A stretch of DNA of 59,301 nucleotides from Akkermansia muciniphila (lineage in GTDB: Bacteria > Verrucomicrobiota > Verrucomicrobiia > Limisphaerales > SXTU01): assembly GCA_945874145.1 (NCBI GenBank), contig CAMCFN010000005.1, positions 76,023 through 135,323 of the forward strand. Reading direction: 5' to 3'. Every line of letters begins with the position of its first letter. Position 1 is the stretch's first letter. The notes beneath the pieces were generated by a model. It made no database searches, was not told where the DNA came from, and was given only the letters and a program-made list of their open reading frames with translations. Shown here piece after piece: positions 46,937-59,298 of this stretch. The translations under genes and the position numbers were made by a program.

Positions 46937-48277
46937 TCACACCAGTTCGCGAATCACTTCGGCGCCCGGGTCCACCAAATGCTGGGGCCGGCCGGTGAAA
47001 TCGCTCACCATGTCACCATGCGGATCGATGCCCAACTGCTGGTAGAGCGTCGCGAACACATCTCCGAATTTCACCGGGCGTTCCACGCACTCACCTCCGT
47101 CTCGACTGGTGGCACCAATCACCTGGCCATGCCTCATGCCACCGCCGGCGAGCAAGGCGAAGGACACGTTGGGCCAATGGTCTCGTCCCGCGTCCTTGTT
47201 GATTTTCGGAGTTCTGCCGAACTCACCCCAGACTACCACGCTCACGTCGCGATCCATGCCGCGCTGATGCAGGTCTTCGATGAGCGCGGAAAGTCCCTTG
47301 TCCAGCAGCGGGAATTCCTCGCGTGCTTGGCCGAAGTTGTTGCCGTGCCAGTCCCAACGACTGAAGGCGATGGTCACGCAGCGCACACCGGCCTCCACCA
47401 ATCGGCGCGCCATGAGGAAATCATCCAGCAGCCGGTGCGAGCCATCATCCTTCAAGTTCGGGAAGCCACGGCCATAACGGTCGCGCAGCTTCTGGTCCTC
47501 CTTGCTCAAGTCCAAAGCATCGGCCAGCCGGCTGGAGGTCAGCATCGCAAAGGCCTGTTGATGGAACGCATCAAGGCCTTCGACCATGCCGCTGTTATCT
47601 ACGTCGCGCCGGAACTGGTCGAACGCCGTGAGCAGCGAACGGCGTTCACCCAGCCGATTGGGAGAAACGCCATTCAGAAGCATGTCGTCCTTGCCTTCTT
47701 TGTTCGGCTTGAACGCCGAGTGTGCGGGGCCGAGAAAGCCAGCTTGCCCCGGATCGCCCCACGGACGATGGCCGGTGTTGGGAGCCAGTCCGACAAACGC
47801 CGGGATTCCGGCAGTGGTGGAGCCTCGGAGCTTGGATAGCGACGCGCCCATCGAAGGCCAGCCACCGGCGGGTTGGTTGCGGGGCGAACGCCCGGTGTGG
47901 CACTGGAAGGCATCATGCCCTCCGGCTGCTCCGACCATGGACCGGATGACGGTGTATTTGTCCGCGCACTTCGCCAGCATCGGGAACAGCTCGCAGATCT
48001 CCAAACCGGGAACGTTTGTCTTGAGGGGCCTGAACTCGCCGCGAATCTCCTTGGGGGCCTCCGGCTTCAGATCGAACATGTCCTGATGCGGCGGGCCACC
48101 GGCAAGGAAGATGTTGATGACCGCCTTGTGCGACTTGCGCACCCCGGCTTTGGCTTCCGCCTCGAGCAATTGCGGCAAGGTAAGCCCGCCCATGGCCAGC
48201 GCACCCAACCGCAGAAAATCACGGCGCTTAACTCCGTCGCAAAAACGTCCTTGGCGGTGTCCGGGAATCGTGAGCAT
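46937..48277 (-). CDS. DUF1501 family exported protein, tandem copy 2
   Basis: The 446-residue protein has an [17 protein letters not shown]at-type signal (from about residue 18) after a CDGV segment. The body has [19 protein letters not shown], where the metal site of the sulfatase-like fold is expected, [11 protein letters not shown], and [17 protein letters not shown]. It follows its paralogue by only five bases. It differs from the DUF1501 protein at 24973 by carrying the short CDGV head. No DUF1549/DUF1553 gene lies beside this pair. Function unknown; presumed envelope. Confidence 0.88.
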   Translation of the reverse strand: MLTIPGHRQGRFCDGVKRRDFLRLGALAMGGLTLPQLLEAEAKAGVRKSHKAVINIFLAGGPPHQDMFDLKPEAPKEIRGEFRPLKTNVPGLEICELFPMLAKCADKYTVIRSMVGAAGGHDAFQCHTGRSPRNQPAGGWPSMGASLSKLRGSTTAGIPAFVGLAPNTGHRPWGDPGQAGFLGPAHSAFKPNKEGKDDMLLNGVSPNRLGERRSLLTAFDQFRRDVDNSGMVEGLDAFHQQAFAMLTSSRLADALDLSKEDQKLRDRYGRGFPNLKDDGSHRLLDDFLMARRLVEAGVRCVTIAFSRWDWHGNNFGQAREEFPLLDKGLSALIEDLHQRGMDRDVSVVVWGEFGRTPKINKDAGRDHWPNVSFALLAGGGMRHGQVIGATSRDGGECVERPVKFGDVFATLYQQLGIDPHGDMVSDFTGRPQHLVDPGAEVIRELV

Positions 48278-48282
48278 AGGTG

Positions 48283-49578
48283 TCAGACAAGTTCGCGCAT
48301 CGGCTCGTGGCTGGGGTCGATGAAATACTGGGGGCGCCCGCTCAGGTCAGGCAGCGTCGCGCGTTGCGTGTCGATGCCCAGATTGTGATACAGCGTGGCA
48401 AAGATTTCGCCCACCTGCACCGGTCGCTCATAAGCTTCGCCGCCCATGCGGTCAGTGCGGCCAATGGCCTGCCCGGTCTTCATGCCGCCGCCGGCGAGCA
48501 AGGCGCAGGAAACTCGTGACCAGTGATCGCGCCCGGCGGACATGTTGACCCGCGGGGTGCGGCCAAACTCTCCCCACGCGACCACGGAGACATCCTTGTC
48601 CAGCCCGCGATCATGCAAATCCTGGACCAAAGCGGACAAGCCCACGTCCAAGTTGGGCAACTGCCGCTTGAGCGTGGTGAAGTTGCCGGAGTGCGTGTCC
48701 CAGCCGCCGAAGTTCAACGTGACACACCGCACCCCCGACTCCACCAACCGGCGCGCCAGCAGAAATTCGCGCAGCATATTGCCATCCCGTCCTCGGTAAC
48801 GTTCGGCCGACTTGGCACCTTCCTTCTTGGAATCGAGCGCTTCAACCAGTTTGGAGGAAGTCATCACTTCGAACGCCTGCTTGTTGAATTCATCCAGCCC
48901 ATCCATGAGCCCGCTGCGGTCGGCATCCCGCCGGAACCGATCAAATTCCGTAAGCAGCGACTTACGATCGTCGAGCCGTTCGCTCGACACCCCGTTCAGC
49001 ACCATGTCTTTCTGGGCTGGACCGCTGGGCACAAATGGTCCGTGCGCCGCGCCCAGAAAGCCCGCGACCGATTCTTTGCCGGCCAGACTGACGAGCGGAG
49101 GAATGCCGGGGACCGACGAGCCTTGCAGCTTGGAGAGCACCGCACCGACGGAAGGCCAGCCGCCTGAGGGCTGCGGTTTGAGTCGGCTGTGCCCGGTCAT
49201 TACATGAAAAGAGTTGTGGTCATCTGACTTGCCTACCACGGAACGCACGGCGGCGAATTTGTCCCACATCGCAGCCATGCGCGGAAGATGCTCGCAAACG
49301 CGCACGCCGGGAACGTTCGTGGAGATGGCCTTGAACTCACCGCGAATCTCGCGCGGGGCGTCTTCCTTGATGTCGAACATGTCCTGGTGCGATGGCCCGC
49401 CCGGCAGATACACCATGATGATTGCCTTCGAGGAGTTCCGCAGCCCCGCCGCAGCTTCCGCCTGGAGCAACTGTGGCAAGGAAAGTCCGCCGGCAGCCAA
49501 CGCGCCTAGCTGGAGGAAGTTGCGGCGTGAAACTCCGTCACAAAACCGACCCTGTTGGTTGCCAAGTATTTTCAACAT
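48283..49578 (-). CDS. DUF1501 family exported protein, tandem copy 1
   Basis: ATG 49578 gives 431 residues beginning [20 protein letters not shown] with a Tat-type [10 protein letters not shown] signal. The motifs [31 protein letters not shown] and [16 protein letters not shown] are all of the DUF1501 type, and the sequence is closely related to the gene at 46937. It is the upstream member of the minus-strand tandem pair. Role unknown; likely acts outside the cytoplasm with the sulfatase/dehydrogenase set. Confidence 0.88.
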   Translation of the reverse strand: MLKILGNQQGRFCDGVSRRNFLQLGALAAGGLSLPQLLQAEAAAGLRNSSKAIIMVYLPGGPSHQDMFDIKEDAPREIRGEFKAISTNVPGVRVCEHLPRMAAMWDKFAAVRSVVGKSDDHNSFHVMTGHSRLKPQPSGGWPSVGAVLSKLQGSSVPGIPPLVSLAGKESVAGFLGAAHGPFVPSGPAQKDMVLNGVSSERLDDRKSLLTEFDRFRRDADRSGLMDGLDEFNKQAFEVMTSSKLVEALDSKKEGAKSAERYRGRDGNMLREFLLARRLVESGVRCVTLNFGGWDTHSGNFTTLKRQLPNLDVGLSALVQDLHDRGLDKDVSVVAWGEFGRTPRVNMSAGRDHWSRVSCALLAGGGMKTGQAIGRTDRMGGEAYERPVQVGEIFATLYHNLGIDTQRATLPDLSGRPQYFIDPSHEPMRELV

Positions 49579-49723
49579 AGATGTCCGGGTTGCCTGCGTT
49601 GGTGAACGATGGATACTCGACGTGCCTGTGGAACAGGGCATTCAGCATGATCTTGAGTCATTTCAGCGGTGTCTGAAAGCGCTTTGACCACTGCCCCGTT
49701 CAAACTTCTTGATGCCCAAACAA

Positions 49724-49749
49724 AACGGCCCGCTTGAAGGCGGGCCGTT
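49724..49749 (-). terminator. Rho-independent terminator of the PfkB kinase gene
   Basis: A perfect 10-base stem (arms AACGGCCCGC and GCGGGCCGTT, loop TTGAAG on the plus strand) is followed on the minus strand by a T-rich run. It begins 20 bases after the kinase stop codon, exactly where a terminator is expected. Confidence 0.8.
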
Positions 49750-49769
49750 GGAGAAGAATAGTTCCGGCC

Positions 49770-50819
49770 TCAGACATCCGGATCCAGTGGCGCGCGGGGC
49801 TTGAATTTCTTGGCCAGCGCCAGCGCGGCATCCAAGGTGCCGACCCCTTGCGTGCAGGTGGAATGACTCAGGCTGGCGGCTGCGACACAGACGCCAGTCA
49901 GCAAGCAGCGCTGCAACTCCCAGTTTTCATGCAACCCGTAGAGCACGCCGGCGCAGAAGGCGTCCCCTGCCCCGGCGCTTCCGGCGATGTATTTCTGCGG
50001 GAGGTTCAGGGAGGACTGCCAGGAGTCTTTGCCGTCGCGCGTGCGGGCAAAGCCGCCCTCGGGGAAATGAATCACCACCAGTTCCTTGACCCCGCATTGC
50101 AGCAGTGCCCCGGCGGCATGGCGGAGTGAGACCGTGTCGAGCCGGCCGTCGGCCTGGCGGATTTTGAAGCCCGTCGTCTTGCCCGCCTCGATCTCGTTCA
50201 AGATGCAATAGTCCACATGCTTCAGTGCGGGCGTCACGACCCGGGTGAACCGGTCGCTGTCCTCACTCACCGTGTCCACGCTGGTCTTGAGCCCGGCGGC
50301 TTGTGCGGCGGCTAGCAGGGCGGCGGCCTTGGTGCCGAAATTCTTGTCTTCCTTGTCCAACGCATCCAGCAACAGCAGATAGCCGAGGTGGAAGATCTTC
50401 GCCTTCGTCTTGGTGAAGTCGAGATCCTTGCCATCCCACAGTGAGTTCGCCCCGCGACAGTGGAAGAAGGTCCGCACCCCGCTGGCGGACTCAGTCATCA
50501 CATCCGTAAAGGACGTCGGCGCGTCCGCCGTGGCGCGCAAAAACTTGGTGTCGATTCCGAGCCGGAGACAATCAGCCAGAATCTGATTGCCGAAGGCGTC
50601 TCTCCCCACGAGTCCGGCCCCGCTCAAGGGAAAGGGCGCACCCAGCCGGGATAGATCTGCCAGGACGTTGTAGGGCGCCCCGCCGGTGCCTTCGGATTGG
50701 CTGCTGATGTTCGCCAACCGCTCACGCTGCGGATAGACGTCAATCATCTTGACCTGATCAACAATCCAATTGCCGCCGCCTAGGAGGCCGCTGCGGTTCG
50801 AGGGGGACTTTGCTTTCAT
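49770..50819 (-). CDS. PfkB-family carbohydrate kinase
   Basis: The 349-residue protein has the PfkB family features: a GGAPYNVLADLSRLG segment that binds the sugar, and the C-terminal AGSAGAGDAFCAGVLYGL signature with catalytic Asp in GAGDAF. It phosphorylates a sugar or related alcohol (fructose, ribose, 2-keto-3-deoxygluconate or a nucleoside are typical); the substrate cannot be fixed from sequence. Cytoplasmic. It is a single transcription unit ended by the hairpin at 49724-49749. Confidence 0.85.
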   Translation of the reverse strand: MKAKSPSNRSGLLGGGNWIVDQVKMIDVYPQRERLANISSQSEGTGGAPYNVLADLSRLGAPFPLSGAGLVGRDAFGNQILADCLRLGIDTKFLRATADAPTSFTDVMTESASGVRTFFHCRGANSLWDGKDLDFTKTKAKIFHLGYLLLLDALDKEDKNFGTKAAALLAAAQAAGLKTSVDTVSEDSDRFTRVVTPALKHVDYCILNEIEAGKTTGFKIRQADGRLDTVSLRHAAGALLQCGVKELVVIHFPEGGFARTRDGKDSWQSSLNLPQKYIAGSAGAGDAFCAGVLYGLHENWELQRCLLTGVCVAAASLSHSTCTQGVGTLDAALALAKKFKPRAPLDPDV

Positions 50820-51006
50820 GTCACTGGCTATACTTTGCTGTGCCTTTTGTGGCTCAGGGTGAGCGGCAGCCTAGTCGAAAGCCTGCCGGTGTGTCTCCAA
50901 CAATTTCGGCGCGGGGTCCGCGCGCCGAGGCTCGGCTGCCAGCTTGAGAGTAAGCACCGTGCCAAGGATATCGCGGGACACGCAAGCGGGCGAGCCACGG
51001 CTTCGG

Positions 51007-51534
51007 TCAATTCCGACGGCCATCAGAAGGAGCGTCATTCCCCAGCAAGCCACCCAAAGCGTGGTTCAGGTTGTTGATTTGGTGCTGCATGTCCGAGAGG
51101 TTTGCCAGCAGCATTCCCGTCGTGGAGCTCTGGTCGGCGAGATCACGCTTGGCCTCGGCGAGTTCCTTGGCAAGCAACTCTGACTTCGCTTCCAGCCGGG
51201 TGATTTTCTGCGCGCTACTGTCAGCAATGAGCTGAAACAGCTCCAAAACGCCGCCCGCCGCCGGGGGGGACATTCGGGCTCCGGATTGTTGGCCCGCAAC
51301 ATCCATGCGGCTTTGCTGATCCGTCACCACCTGGCGGTAATGTTGCACCATCGCCTGGTAGGTCTGCTCCTGCCGGCGGGCGTTTTCCGCCTCCAACTTG
51401 GCCTGGCGCTCGGCCACTGCCGCATTGCTACGCACATACACAACGCAGAGGACCAACACGATCAACGCCCAAAACATCGGGCCCTCGGTCGAAAAACCTT
51501 CCACCCATTTACTTACTGAAATCCCCAGCAACAT
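51007..51534 (-). CDS. Membrane-anchored coiled-coil protein
   Basis: The 175-residue protein has one membrane segment near the start (MFWALIVLVLCVVYV, about 20-34), then a charged heptad-patterned coil (about 38-75), a Pro/Gly-rich linker and a second coiled coil (about 95-160). I recognise no family. The layout is that of an envelope scaffold or tether. ATG 51534 is chosen because a membrane segment follows; no ribosome site is obvious. Confidence 0.55.
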   Translation of the reverse strand: MLLGISVSKWVEGFSTEGPMFWALIVLVLCVVYVRSNAAVAERQAKLEAENARRQEQTYQAMVQHYRQVVTDQQSRMDVAGQQSGARMSPPAAGGVLELFQLIADSSAQKITRLEAKSELLAKELAEAKRDLADQSSTTGMLLANLSDMQHQINNLNHALGGLLGNDAPSDGRRN

Positions 51535-51668
51535 AAGCCCTCTACCGCTCTCGCGGATGACAAGAAAGTTCTATGACCATTCCAATCCGTGTTCAACTCA
51601 AATTCACGACTGATGATGAACTGCCTCCGAACCACTTCCAGCATCTGCTTTAGCTGCCTCAGCTTCAG

Positions 51669-53120
51669 CTACCGAGACTTGCCTCCTTTGCCGGCCCCAC
51701 CCTCCTTGATCGGCCAGTCCGCGGAATCAGCGCGCGAGGACGCAAACAACTCCTTCGCGCGCGTCACCAGTTCCGGTTTCTGCGCCGCGAGGTTCACCTT
51801 TTCACCGATGTCGTTGGCCACGTCGTAAAGCTCCACCGGTGCGTCCGTGCGCAGGAGTCGGATGGCCTTCCAACGTCCGTCCATCAGCACCGCCTGATTG
51901 AAACCCCGCTCGTGGAATTCCCAATACAAGTGCGCGTGCTTCGCCTGCTGCTCGATCCTCCCCAGCAGCGTGGGAACGAGACTTAACCCATCCGTCGGCC
52001 CCGGCACCTTGGCTCCCGCCAGATCGCACGCGGTCGCCATGAAGTCCGCGAACCACCCGACGTGACCCGACACCGTGCCGGGCTTGATCTTCCCCGGCCA
52101 CCTCGCAATGAACGGCACACGGATGCCCCCGTCGGTCAGGCTCCGCTTCATACCCCGCAATGGCCCCGCTGGCTGGAAGAGCTCCGGCGTATGCCCGCCC
52201 TCGTTGTGCGGCCCGTTGTCCGAACTGAAAAACACCAGCGTGTGGTCATCCAGTTTCAGCCGCTGGAGCAACTCAAAGAGCCGCCCGATGTCCCGGTCCA
52301 TGCGCGAAACCATCGCCGCCTGACCCTTGTTCTGCGGCGACCAATCTTTGTCCGCATAAATCCCGAAGTCCGGCACTTCCTGTCCGTTCTTGAGGTCGCG
52401 GTTCGCCTCGTTGTTTGCGTGGGGCGTCGTCAGTGCGAAGTAGAGGAAGAACGGCCGGTCCTTCTGCTGCTCCACCCACCGCAAGCCTTCCGTTGCGAAG
52501 AGGTCGTGCGAATACTCCACCTTCTCACTCGCGTGGCCGACACCGAATCGCCGCGCGATGGGATTGTCCGCACTGCCGGGCGCAACCTGGTTCCGCAACT
52601 TCACCTGCTCCTCCCCGCGCATCAGGAAGTCCGGGTAATAATTGTGCGCGTGATGCTGGTTCGCGTAGCCGAAGAAGTAGTCGAAGCCCTGCCGCGTCGG
52701 CAACCCCACCGCCGCCTCCCCCTCGTCGCCGAGGCCCCACTTGCCGATCAGCGCCGTCGCGTAGCCGTCGGCCTTGAGCGCGCGCGCCACCGTCATGTCC
52801 CCCGGCCGGAGCGACTGCGCGATGGGATTCGCCGTGCCCGAGTTCCCACGCACGCGCGTGTGCCCCGTGTGCAACCCGGTCATCAGCACGCTGCGGCTGG
52901 GTGCGCACACCGTGGACCCCGCGTAAAACTGCGTGAACCGCATCCCCTCCGCCGCCATGCGGTCCAAGTGCGGCGTCTGAATCAACTTCTGCCCGTAGCA
53001 CCCGAGGTCCCCGTAACCGAGGTCATCGGCGAGGATGAAAATGATGTTCGGCTTCCGCTCGGCGGCGACAAGGCATGACGTGGCGAGCAACCACGCAAAG
53101 AGACAACGGACGAGTGACAT
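51669..53120 (-). CDS. Secreted type I sulfatase
   Basis: ATG 53120 gives 483 residues with a signal peptide (1-20). Metal-binding ADDLGYGDLGCYG lies at 31-43 and the formylglycine signature CAPSRSVLMTG at 72-82, with Cys72 to be modified. A SDNGPHNEGGH segment and a FIARWPGKIKPGT segment are typical of arylsulfatases acting on polysaccharides. The open frame extends further upstream but only into the inverted-repeat element at 53178-53373, so the start at 53120 is preferred. The C-terminus is Lys/Gly-rich. Confidence 0.9.
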   Translation of the reverse strand: MSLVRCLFAWLLATSCLVAAERKPNIIFILADDLGYGDLGCYGQKLIQTPHLDRMAAEGMRFTQFYAGSTVCAPSRSVLMTGLHTGHTRVRGNSGTANPIAQSLRPGDMTVARALKADGYATALIGKWGLGDEGEAAVGLPTRQGFDYFFGYANQHHAHNYYPDFLMRGEEQVKLRNQVAPGSADNPIARRFGVGHASEKVEYSHDLFATEGLRWVEQQKDRPFFLYFALTTPHANNEANRDLKNGQEVPDFGIYADKDWSPQNKGQAAMVSRMDRDIGRLFELLQRLKLDDHTLVFFSSDNGPHNEGGHTPELFQPAGPLRGMKRSLTDGGIRVPFIARWPGKIKPGTVSGHVGWFADFMATACDLAGAKVPGPTDGLSLVPTLLGRIEQQAKHAHLYWEFHERGFNQAVLMDGRWKAIRLLRTDAPVELYDVANDIGEKVNLAAQKPELVTRAKELFASSRADSADWPIKEGGAGKGGKSR

Positions 53121-53177
53121 GATGCCAAAATCAAAGCGCACACCAGCACGAGGCGCGAGCGAATTTCCACCTGCGTC

Positions 53178-53373
53178 TTGGACTGCGGCGGCAGCGAAGC
53201 GCGACGCCGCTTTCAAATCCTGCGGAGCGGTCGTAGGGCGGACACTCCTGTCCGCCGTGGCTCGCAGCCGTTGATTCCTCGGCATGGGGGACAAGAGTTT
53301 CCCCCTTACGAGCGGTTCCGCTTCGCGGGACGCCAAAGCGCCGTCGCCGCTGCGCTCTGCCGGCGCAGTCCAA
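53178..53373. repeat. MITE-like inverted-repeat element
   Basis: The outer arms at 53178-53213 and 53335-53373 are long imperfect inverted repeats of 36-39 bases, with a few mismatches and an indel. Inside lie a perfect hairpin at 53237-53256 (arms GGCGGACA/TGTCCGCC) and other short stems. No coding function is seen inside. The element sits between the sulfatase gene and an unrecognised gene. Its size and ends suggest a non-autonomous mobile or REP-type repeat. Confidence 0.65.
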
Positions 53374-53378
53374 AATTG

Positions 53379-53840
53379 CTACGACTTACCTCGACTGTTT
53401 ATCCGCAAGGCATCGAATTTTACAGCCAACACCTCATACTGAGGGCGCAAGTCGCCGTAGATTTCCGGCTTTGCACCGAACTTTTTATAATGCTCGACCA
53501 CATAGCGGCACGCCTCAGCCAATTCAGCTGCGATGGGAGAAACCTCTCGTGGCTTTTTGGCCCACCATTCAAGATTGAAGGCGAATCCGTTTATCGCATC
53601 AGGGTCGTCCTTGGCGTGCTCGCTCTTGAGGTAACTGATGAACGCCATGACATAAAAGCGGAAGGCTGCCGCCCCCATCCAGTGGAGTGATTCACCATGA
53701 AACAAGGCGTTCTGGCGAAATAGCTCCTCAGCCTCCATCAGGCTCTTGCCTGAGAACGCTTCTCGTGCGAAACGCTCATCAAGCCCCTCATGCCCGCCGC
53801 CGAAGTGCGGACTAATTTCTTTGGCACTTGGTTTAGGCAC
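53379..53840 (-). CDS. Hypothetical protein, small soluble
   Basis: The 153-residue protein is helical and acidic, with a GGGHEGLDERFAREAFSGKS segment, a WMGAAAFRFYVMAFI stretch and a KPREVSPIAAELAEACRYVV stretch. It has no signal peptide and no domain that I recognise. It begins 11 bases after the sulfatase gene at 53851 and could be translated with it. It could be an immunity-type or DUF6714-like protein, but I cannot support either. Confidence 0.5.
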   Translation of the reverse strand: MPKPSAKEISPHFGGGHEGLDERFAREAFSGKSLMEAEELFRQNALFHGESLHWMGAAAFRFYVMAFISYLKSEHAKDDPDAINGFAFNLEWWAKKPREVSPIAAELAEACRYVVEHYKKFGAKPEIYGDLRPQYEVLAVKFDALRINSRGKS

Positions 53841-53850
53841 AATTTATTTT

Positions 53851-55260
53851 TCACTTCTTCTCCGCCACCGGCTGCACTTCCACGAGCTGGCTGGGCGCGG
53901 GCTGGAGCGCGGCTTTGTGCTTCTCTACCGCCTGCGCAATTTGTCCGAGCACCGCCGGATTGTTCGTGGCCACGTTATGGGTCTCGCTGGGGTCCAAGCG
54001 GAGGTTGAAGAGCAGCGGTGGGGTGTGCTCCTCGTGCTTGGGCTGGCCGTAGGCGGACTGCGTCATGTAGTGGGCCTTGAAGTCACCGGAGCGCGCGGCC
54101 ATGAGGCGCGTGCCGCGATAGTAGAAGTAAGCCTCGCGCGTCACGGTGCCGGTCCCGAACAGCAGCGGCCGGATGTCGAGGCCGTCAATGGGCCGGTCGC
54201 CCGGCACGTCCGCGCCCGCGAGCTTCAGGCTGGTGGTGAAGAGGTCCATGGTGCTGGCGAGGGTGCGCTGAACGGCGGGTTTGATTTTCCCCGGCCACCA
54301 CGCGATGCCGGGAACGCGCATCCCGCCTTCCCAGGTGGAGCCTTTGCCCTCGCGGAGGAGGCCCGCGGAGCCGCCCTGCTGGTTCATGATGAGCCACGGG
54401 CCGTTGTCACTGGTGAAGAAGACGAGCGTGTTCTCGGCCAGTTTCTCCTGGCGCAGCGTGTCGAGGACTTTGCCTACGCTGGCGTCGAGTTCCTCCACCA
54501 CATCACCGTAGATGCCGCGCGGGCTTTTCCCAGCGAAGTCCTTCGAGGCGAAGAGGGGCGTGTGCGGGAAGGTGTGGGGGAAGTAGAGGAAGAAGGGTTT
54601 GGTCTTGTTGCTCCGGATGAACTCCACCGCCTCGTCCGTGTAGCGGCGGGTGAGCGTGGTCTGGTCGGCGGGGCGCTCGATGATTTGGTCGTCACGGTAA
54701 AGAGGCGCGTTCCACCACTCGGCGCGCTGCTCGGCGAGCCGGCCCGCGCCCTTGGGCGCGACGGGCGTGGGGTCCATGTCGTTCGAGTGCGGCAGCCCGA
54801 AGTAGAAGTCGAAGCCGTGCTTGCGCGGGTGGCCGCCGGGGTTGAACTGCGGCACGCCGAGGTGCCATTTACCAATGGCCCCGGTGGCGTAGCCCTTGGC
54901 CTTGAGCGCCTCGGCCAAGGTGATTTCACTGTCGGGCAACTGGCCGAGGGAGCGGCTGCGCAGGACGCGGAACTGGTCGTGGCACATGCCGCTGCGAATC
55001 GGATAGCGGCCCGTGAGCAGCGCCGCGCGGCTAGGTGTGCAGACCTCGGCAGCGGAGTAAAACTCGGTGAAGCGCATCCCCTCCGCTGCCATGCGGTCGA
55101 GGTTCGGCGTGCGAATGGTGGGGTGCCCGTAGCAGCCCAAGTCCCCATAGCCAAGGTCGTCCGCGAAGATGATGACGATGTTCGGGCGGGTGATGTCGGC
55201 GGCGCGGGATAGAGACGCAAGGCAGATGAGGAGCGCGGCGAGCAGGAGGCGGAGTTGCAT
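53851..55260 (-). CDS. Secreted type I sulfatase (arylsulfatase A-like)
   Basis: The 469-residue protein has a signal peptide (1-20), the metal-binding FADDLGYGDLGCYGHP at 32-47 and the CTPSRAALLTGR signature at 74-85, with Cys74 as the formylglycine site. A GKWHLGVP segment and a FTSDNGPWL segment supply the remaining active-site residues of the family. Its closest neighbours in type are arylsulfatase A and N-acetylgalactosamine sulfatases, so a sulfated glycan is the likely substrate. It is the third sulfatase in the window. Confidence 0.9.
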   Translation of the reverse strand: MQLRLLLAALLICLASLSRAADITRPNIVIIFADDLGYGDLGCYGHPTIRTPNLDRMAAEGMRFTEFYSAAEVCTPSRAALLTGRYPIRSGMCHDQFRVLRSRSLGQLPDSEITLAEALKAKGYATGAIGKWHLGVPQFNPGGHPRKHGFDFYFGLPHSNDMDPTPVAPKGAGRLAEQRAEWWNAPLYRDDQIIERPADQTTLTRRYTDEAVEFIRSNKTKPFFLYFPHTFPHTPLFASKDFAGKSPRGIYGDVVEELDASVGKVLDTLRQEKLAENTLVFFTSDNGPWLIMNQQGGSAGLLREGKGSTWEGGMRVPGIAWWPGKIKPAVQRTLASTMDLFTTSLKLAGADVPGDRPIDGLDIRPLLFGTGTVTREAYFYYRGTRLMAARSGDFKAHYMTQSAYGQPKHEEHTPPLLFNLRLDPSETHNVATNNPAVLGQIAQAVEKHKAALQPAPSQLVEVQPVAEKK

Positions 55261-55320
55261 GATGGAATGCTAACGCGAGAACGCACGCCGGCGGAAGCGG
55301 GGAATTGCCGTGCGAACCGG

Positions 55321-56076
55321 TCAGCCGGTGGCGAGCCGCACGACACCCTCCGCCGTCATCTCGACGAGCACGTTAGCCACATCGCGCTGGAAGCAGAGTG
55401 CCACGTCGTCGCGCAACTCTGGCAGCGCCAGCAGACGGCGACCGTTGCGGGCGCGCTGGACGGCCACGAGCAAGTCTCCCCTGCCCTGCCGGAAGATTTC
55501 GCGCGCGACCTGCGCCGAATCTGCCACCCGACCGCCGGAGAATTGTTCCCAGACCGCGTCGCACAACGCCCCCGCACCCAGCACGTCTTCATAGGAAGCC
55601 TCCTCCTGCGTGCCCGAGCAGACCACGAGCAGGTCCGCGATGCGTTCGCGCGCGAGCCAGTCCGCCACCGCGCCGAGATTGAGGAAGCTGCCCACCAGCA
55701 GGCGCCGAGCGCCGCGACACGCTTGCAACGCGCGTGTCCCGTTGGTCGTCGTCATCGCGATGCTGCGCCCGCCGACGCGCTCGCGGGTGAACTCGCGCGG
55801 CGAATTGCCCAAGTCGAAGTCCATGCTGCCCGTGAGCTGCCGCAGGATGCGCACGCCGTCGCGCTCGCCCGCGAGCAAGAGGTCCGGCCGCGCCTGCCGC
55901 AACGCCACGGCCTCGGCGATTTCGCAGACGGGGATGATTTCGCGTGCGCCGTTGGTCAGCGCCGTGACCATCGAGGTGGTGGCGCGCAGCACATCGAAGA
56001 CGACGCAGACCGTTTGGGACAAGTCACGCTGGCGAAGCGCGGCGAACTCGGCGGGAGTGAAGGTGACTTCGAGCAC
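55321..56076 (-). CDS. comB: 2-phosphosulfolactate phosphatase-like protein
   Basis: The 251-residue protein has the ComB family features: CVVFDVLRATTSMVTALTNG near residue 25, a TTTNGTRAL segment and an SYEDVLGAGAL segment late in the protein. ComB removes phosphate from 2-phosphosulfolactate in the coenzyme M/sulfolactate pathway; homologues are widespread in bacteria where the physiological substrate is less certain. Cytoplasmic. Flanked by a sulfatase gene and an inverted repeat; a sulfonate-metabolism link is speculative. Confidence 0.8.
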   Translation of the reverse strand: MLEVTFTPAEFAALRQRDLSQTVCVVFDVLRATTSMVTALTNGAREIIPVCEIAEAVALRQARPDLLLAGERDGVRILRQLTGSMDFDLGNSPREFTRERVGGRSIAMTTTNGTRALQACRGARRLLVGSFLNLGAVADWLARERIADLLVVCSGTQEEASYEDVLGAGALCDAVWEQFSGGRVADSAQVAREIFRQGRGDLLVAVQRARNGRRLLALPELRDDVALCFQRDVANVLVEMTAEGVVRLATG

Positions 56077-56083
56077 GGGAGCA

Positions 56084-56161
56084 ATCAGTTTTCAGTGTTC
56101 AGTAATCAGTTGCGGTCACACGCGCCTTCGACTGAACACTGAAGACTGAAAACTGAACACT
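56084..56161. repeat. Inverted repeat between ComB and DNA glycosylase genes
   Basis: The arms at 56084-56110 and 56131-56161 are imperfect inverted repeats built from CAGT/ACTG-rich blocks, with a 20-base spacer. The unit fills the gap between the two minus-strand genes. It looks like a dispersed REP-type element and could form a transcript-ending hairpin. Confidence 0.55.
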
Positions 56162-57021
56162 TCATTCCTTCGGGCGCAGGGTGCGGACGTAGTGAAACAG
56201 ATACTGCTGCGCATACCCCGCGTTCGGTCCGAAGTGCGTGTTGGCGAAATGCTCCAGGCGCTTCGCCGATGGCCGACGGCGCGGGAAATACAATTCGGTC
56301 AACGCGCGCCGCACCCACACGTCCACGGGGAAGGCGTCCTGCTTGCCGTAGGCGAAGAGCAGCACGCAGTCGGCAATTTTGCGGCCGACGCCGTGCAAGC
56401 CCATGAGCGCGGCGCGAGCGGCGGGCGTGGAGAATCCGTGGAGCTTGGTCAAATCCAGTTCACCGCTTACGACGGCTTCGGCCGCCGCACGCACGTAGGG
56501 CGCGCGGAAGCCCATCTTGCAGGAGCGCAGGTCGGCCTCAGTGCAGGCGGCAAGGCGCGCAGCCGACGGGAAGGCAAAGCCGCACTCTCCCTTGTCACCC
56601 GCCGTGATTGGTTCGCCGAACCGCTCACACAGCAGCGCAATGATCTGCTGGATTTGAACGATTTGCTTCGTGGAGGAGCAGATGAAGGAGACGAGACATT
56701 CCCACGGCTCCTGCCGCAACAACCGCAGCCCGCGACACGCCGCCACGGACGCGCGCATCGGTTCATCGTCGGGGAAAGTGGCGGTGACGGCGGCGAGGTC
56801 CACGTCGAGTTGGAGAAAGTTGCGGAGCCAAAGCCAGTCGGCCTGCGGCACGGCGGTCTCGGCTTCGATGAGTTCCCCAGCCTGACGCAAGCGCACCCAG
56901 CACCCGGCAATGATGCCTTCCCAAACCTCACCCACTTGCCGCCAGCGAAACGCCTGGCCGGACGCAAGCGACGCGGCGAGGTCGTAGTCGCGAACGGGGA
57001 ACGAGGCTTGGTTCGCAGGCT

Positions 57022-57040
<19 letters not shown>
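56162..57040 (-). CDS. OGG1-like 8-oxoguanine DNA glycosylase/lyase
   Basis: The 292-residue protein has the OGG1 N-terminal motif GQAFRW (28-33) and a helix-hairpin-helix GPD active site: LHGVGRKIADCVLLF with catalytic Lys221, and PVDVWVRR with the Asp240 that activates it. The family excises 8-oxoguanine from DNA and nicks the strand. In the damage-recognition loop the usual NNN-type segment is replaced by SSTKQ (122-126), an odd feature. The gene overlaps the upstream PAP2-glycosyltransferase gene by 19 bases. Confidence 0.82.
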
Positions 57041-59298
<2,258 letters not shown>

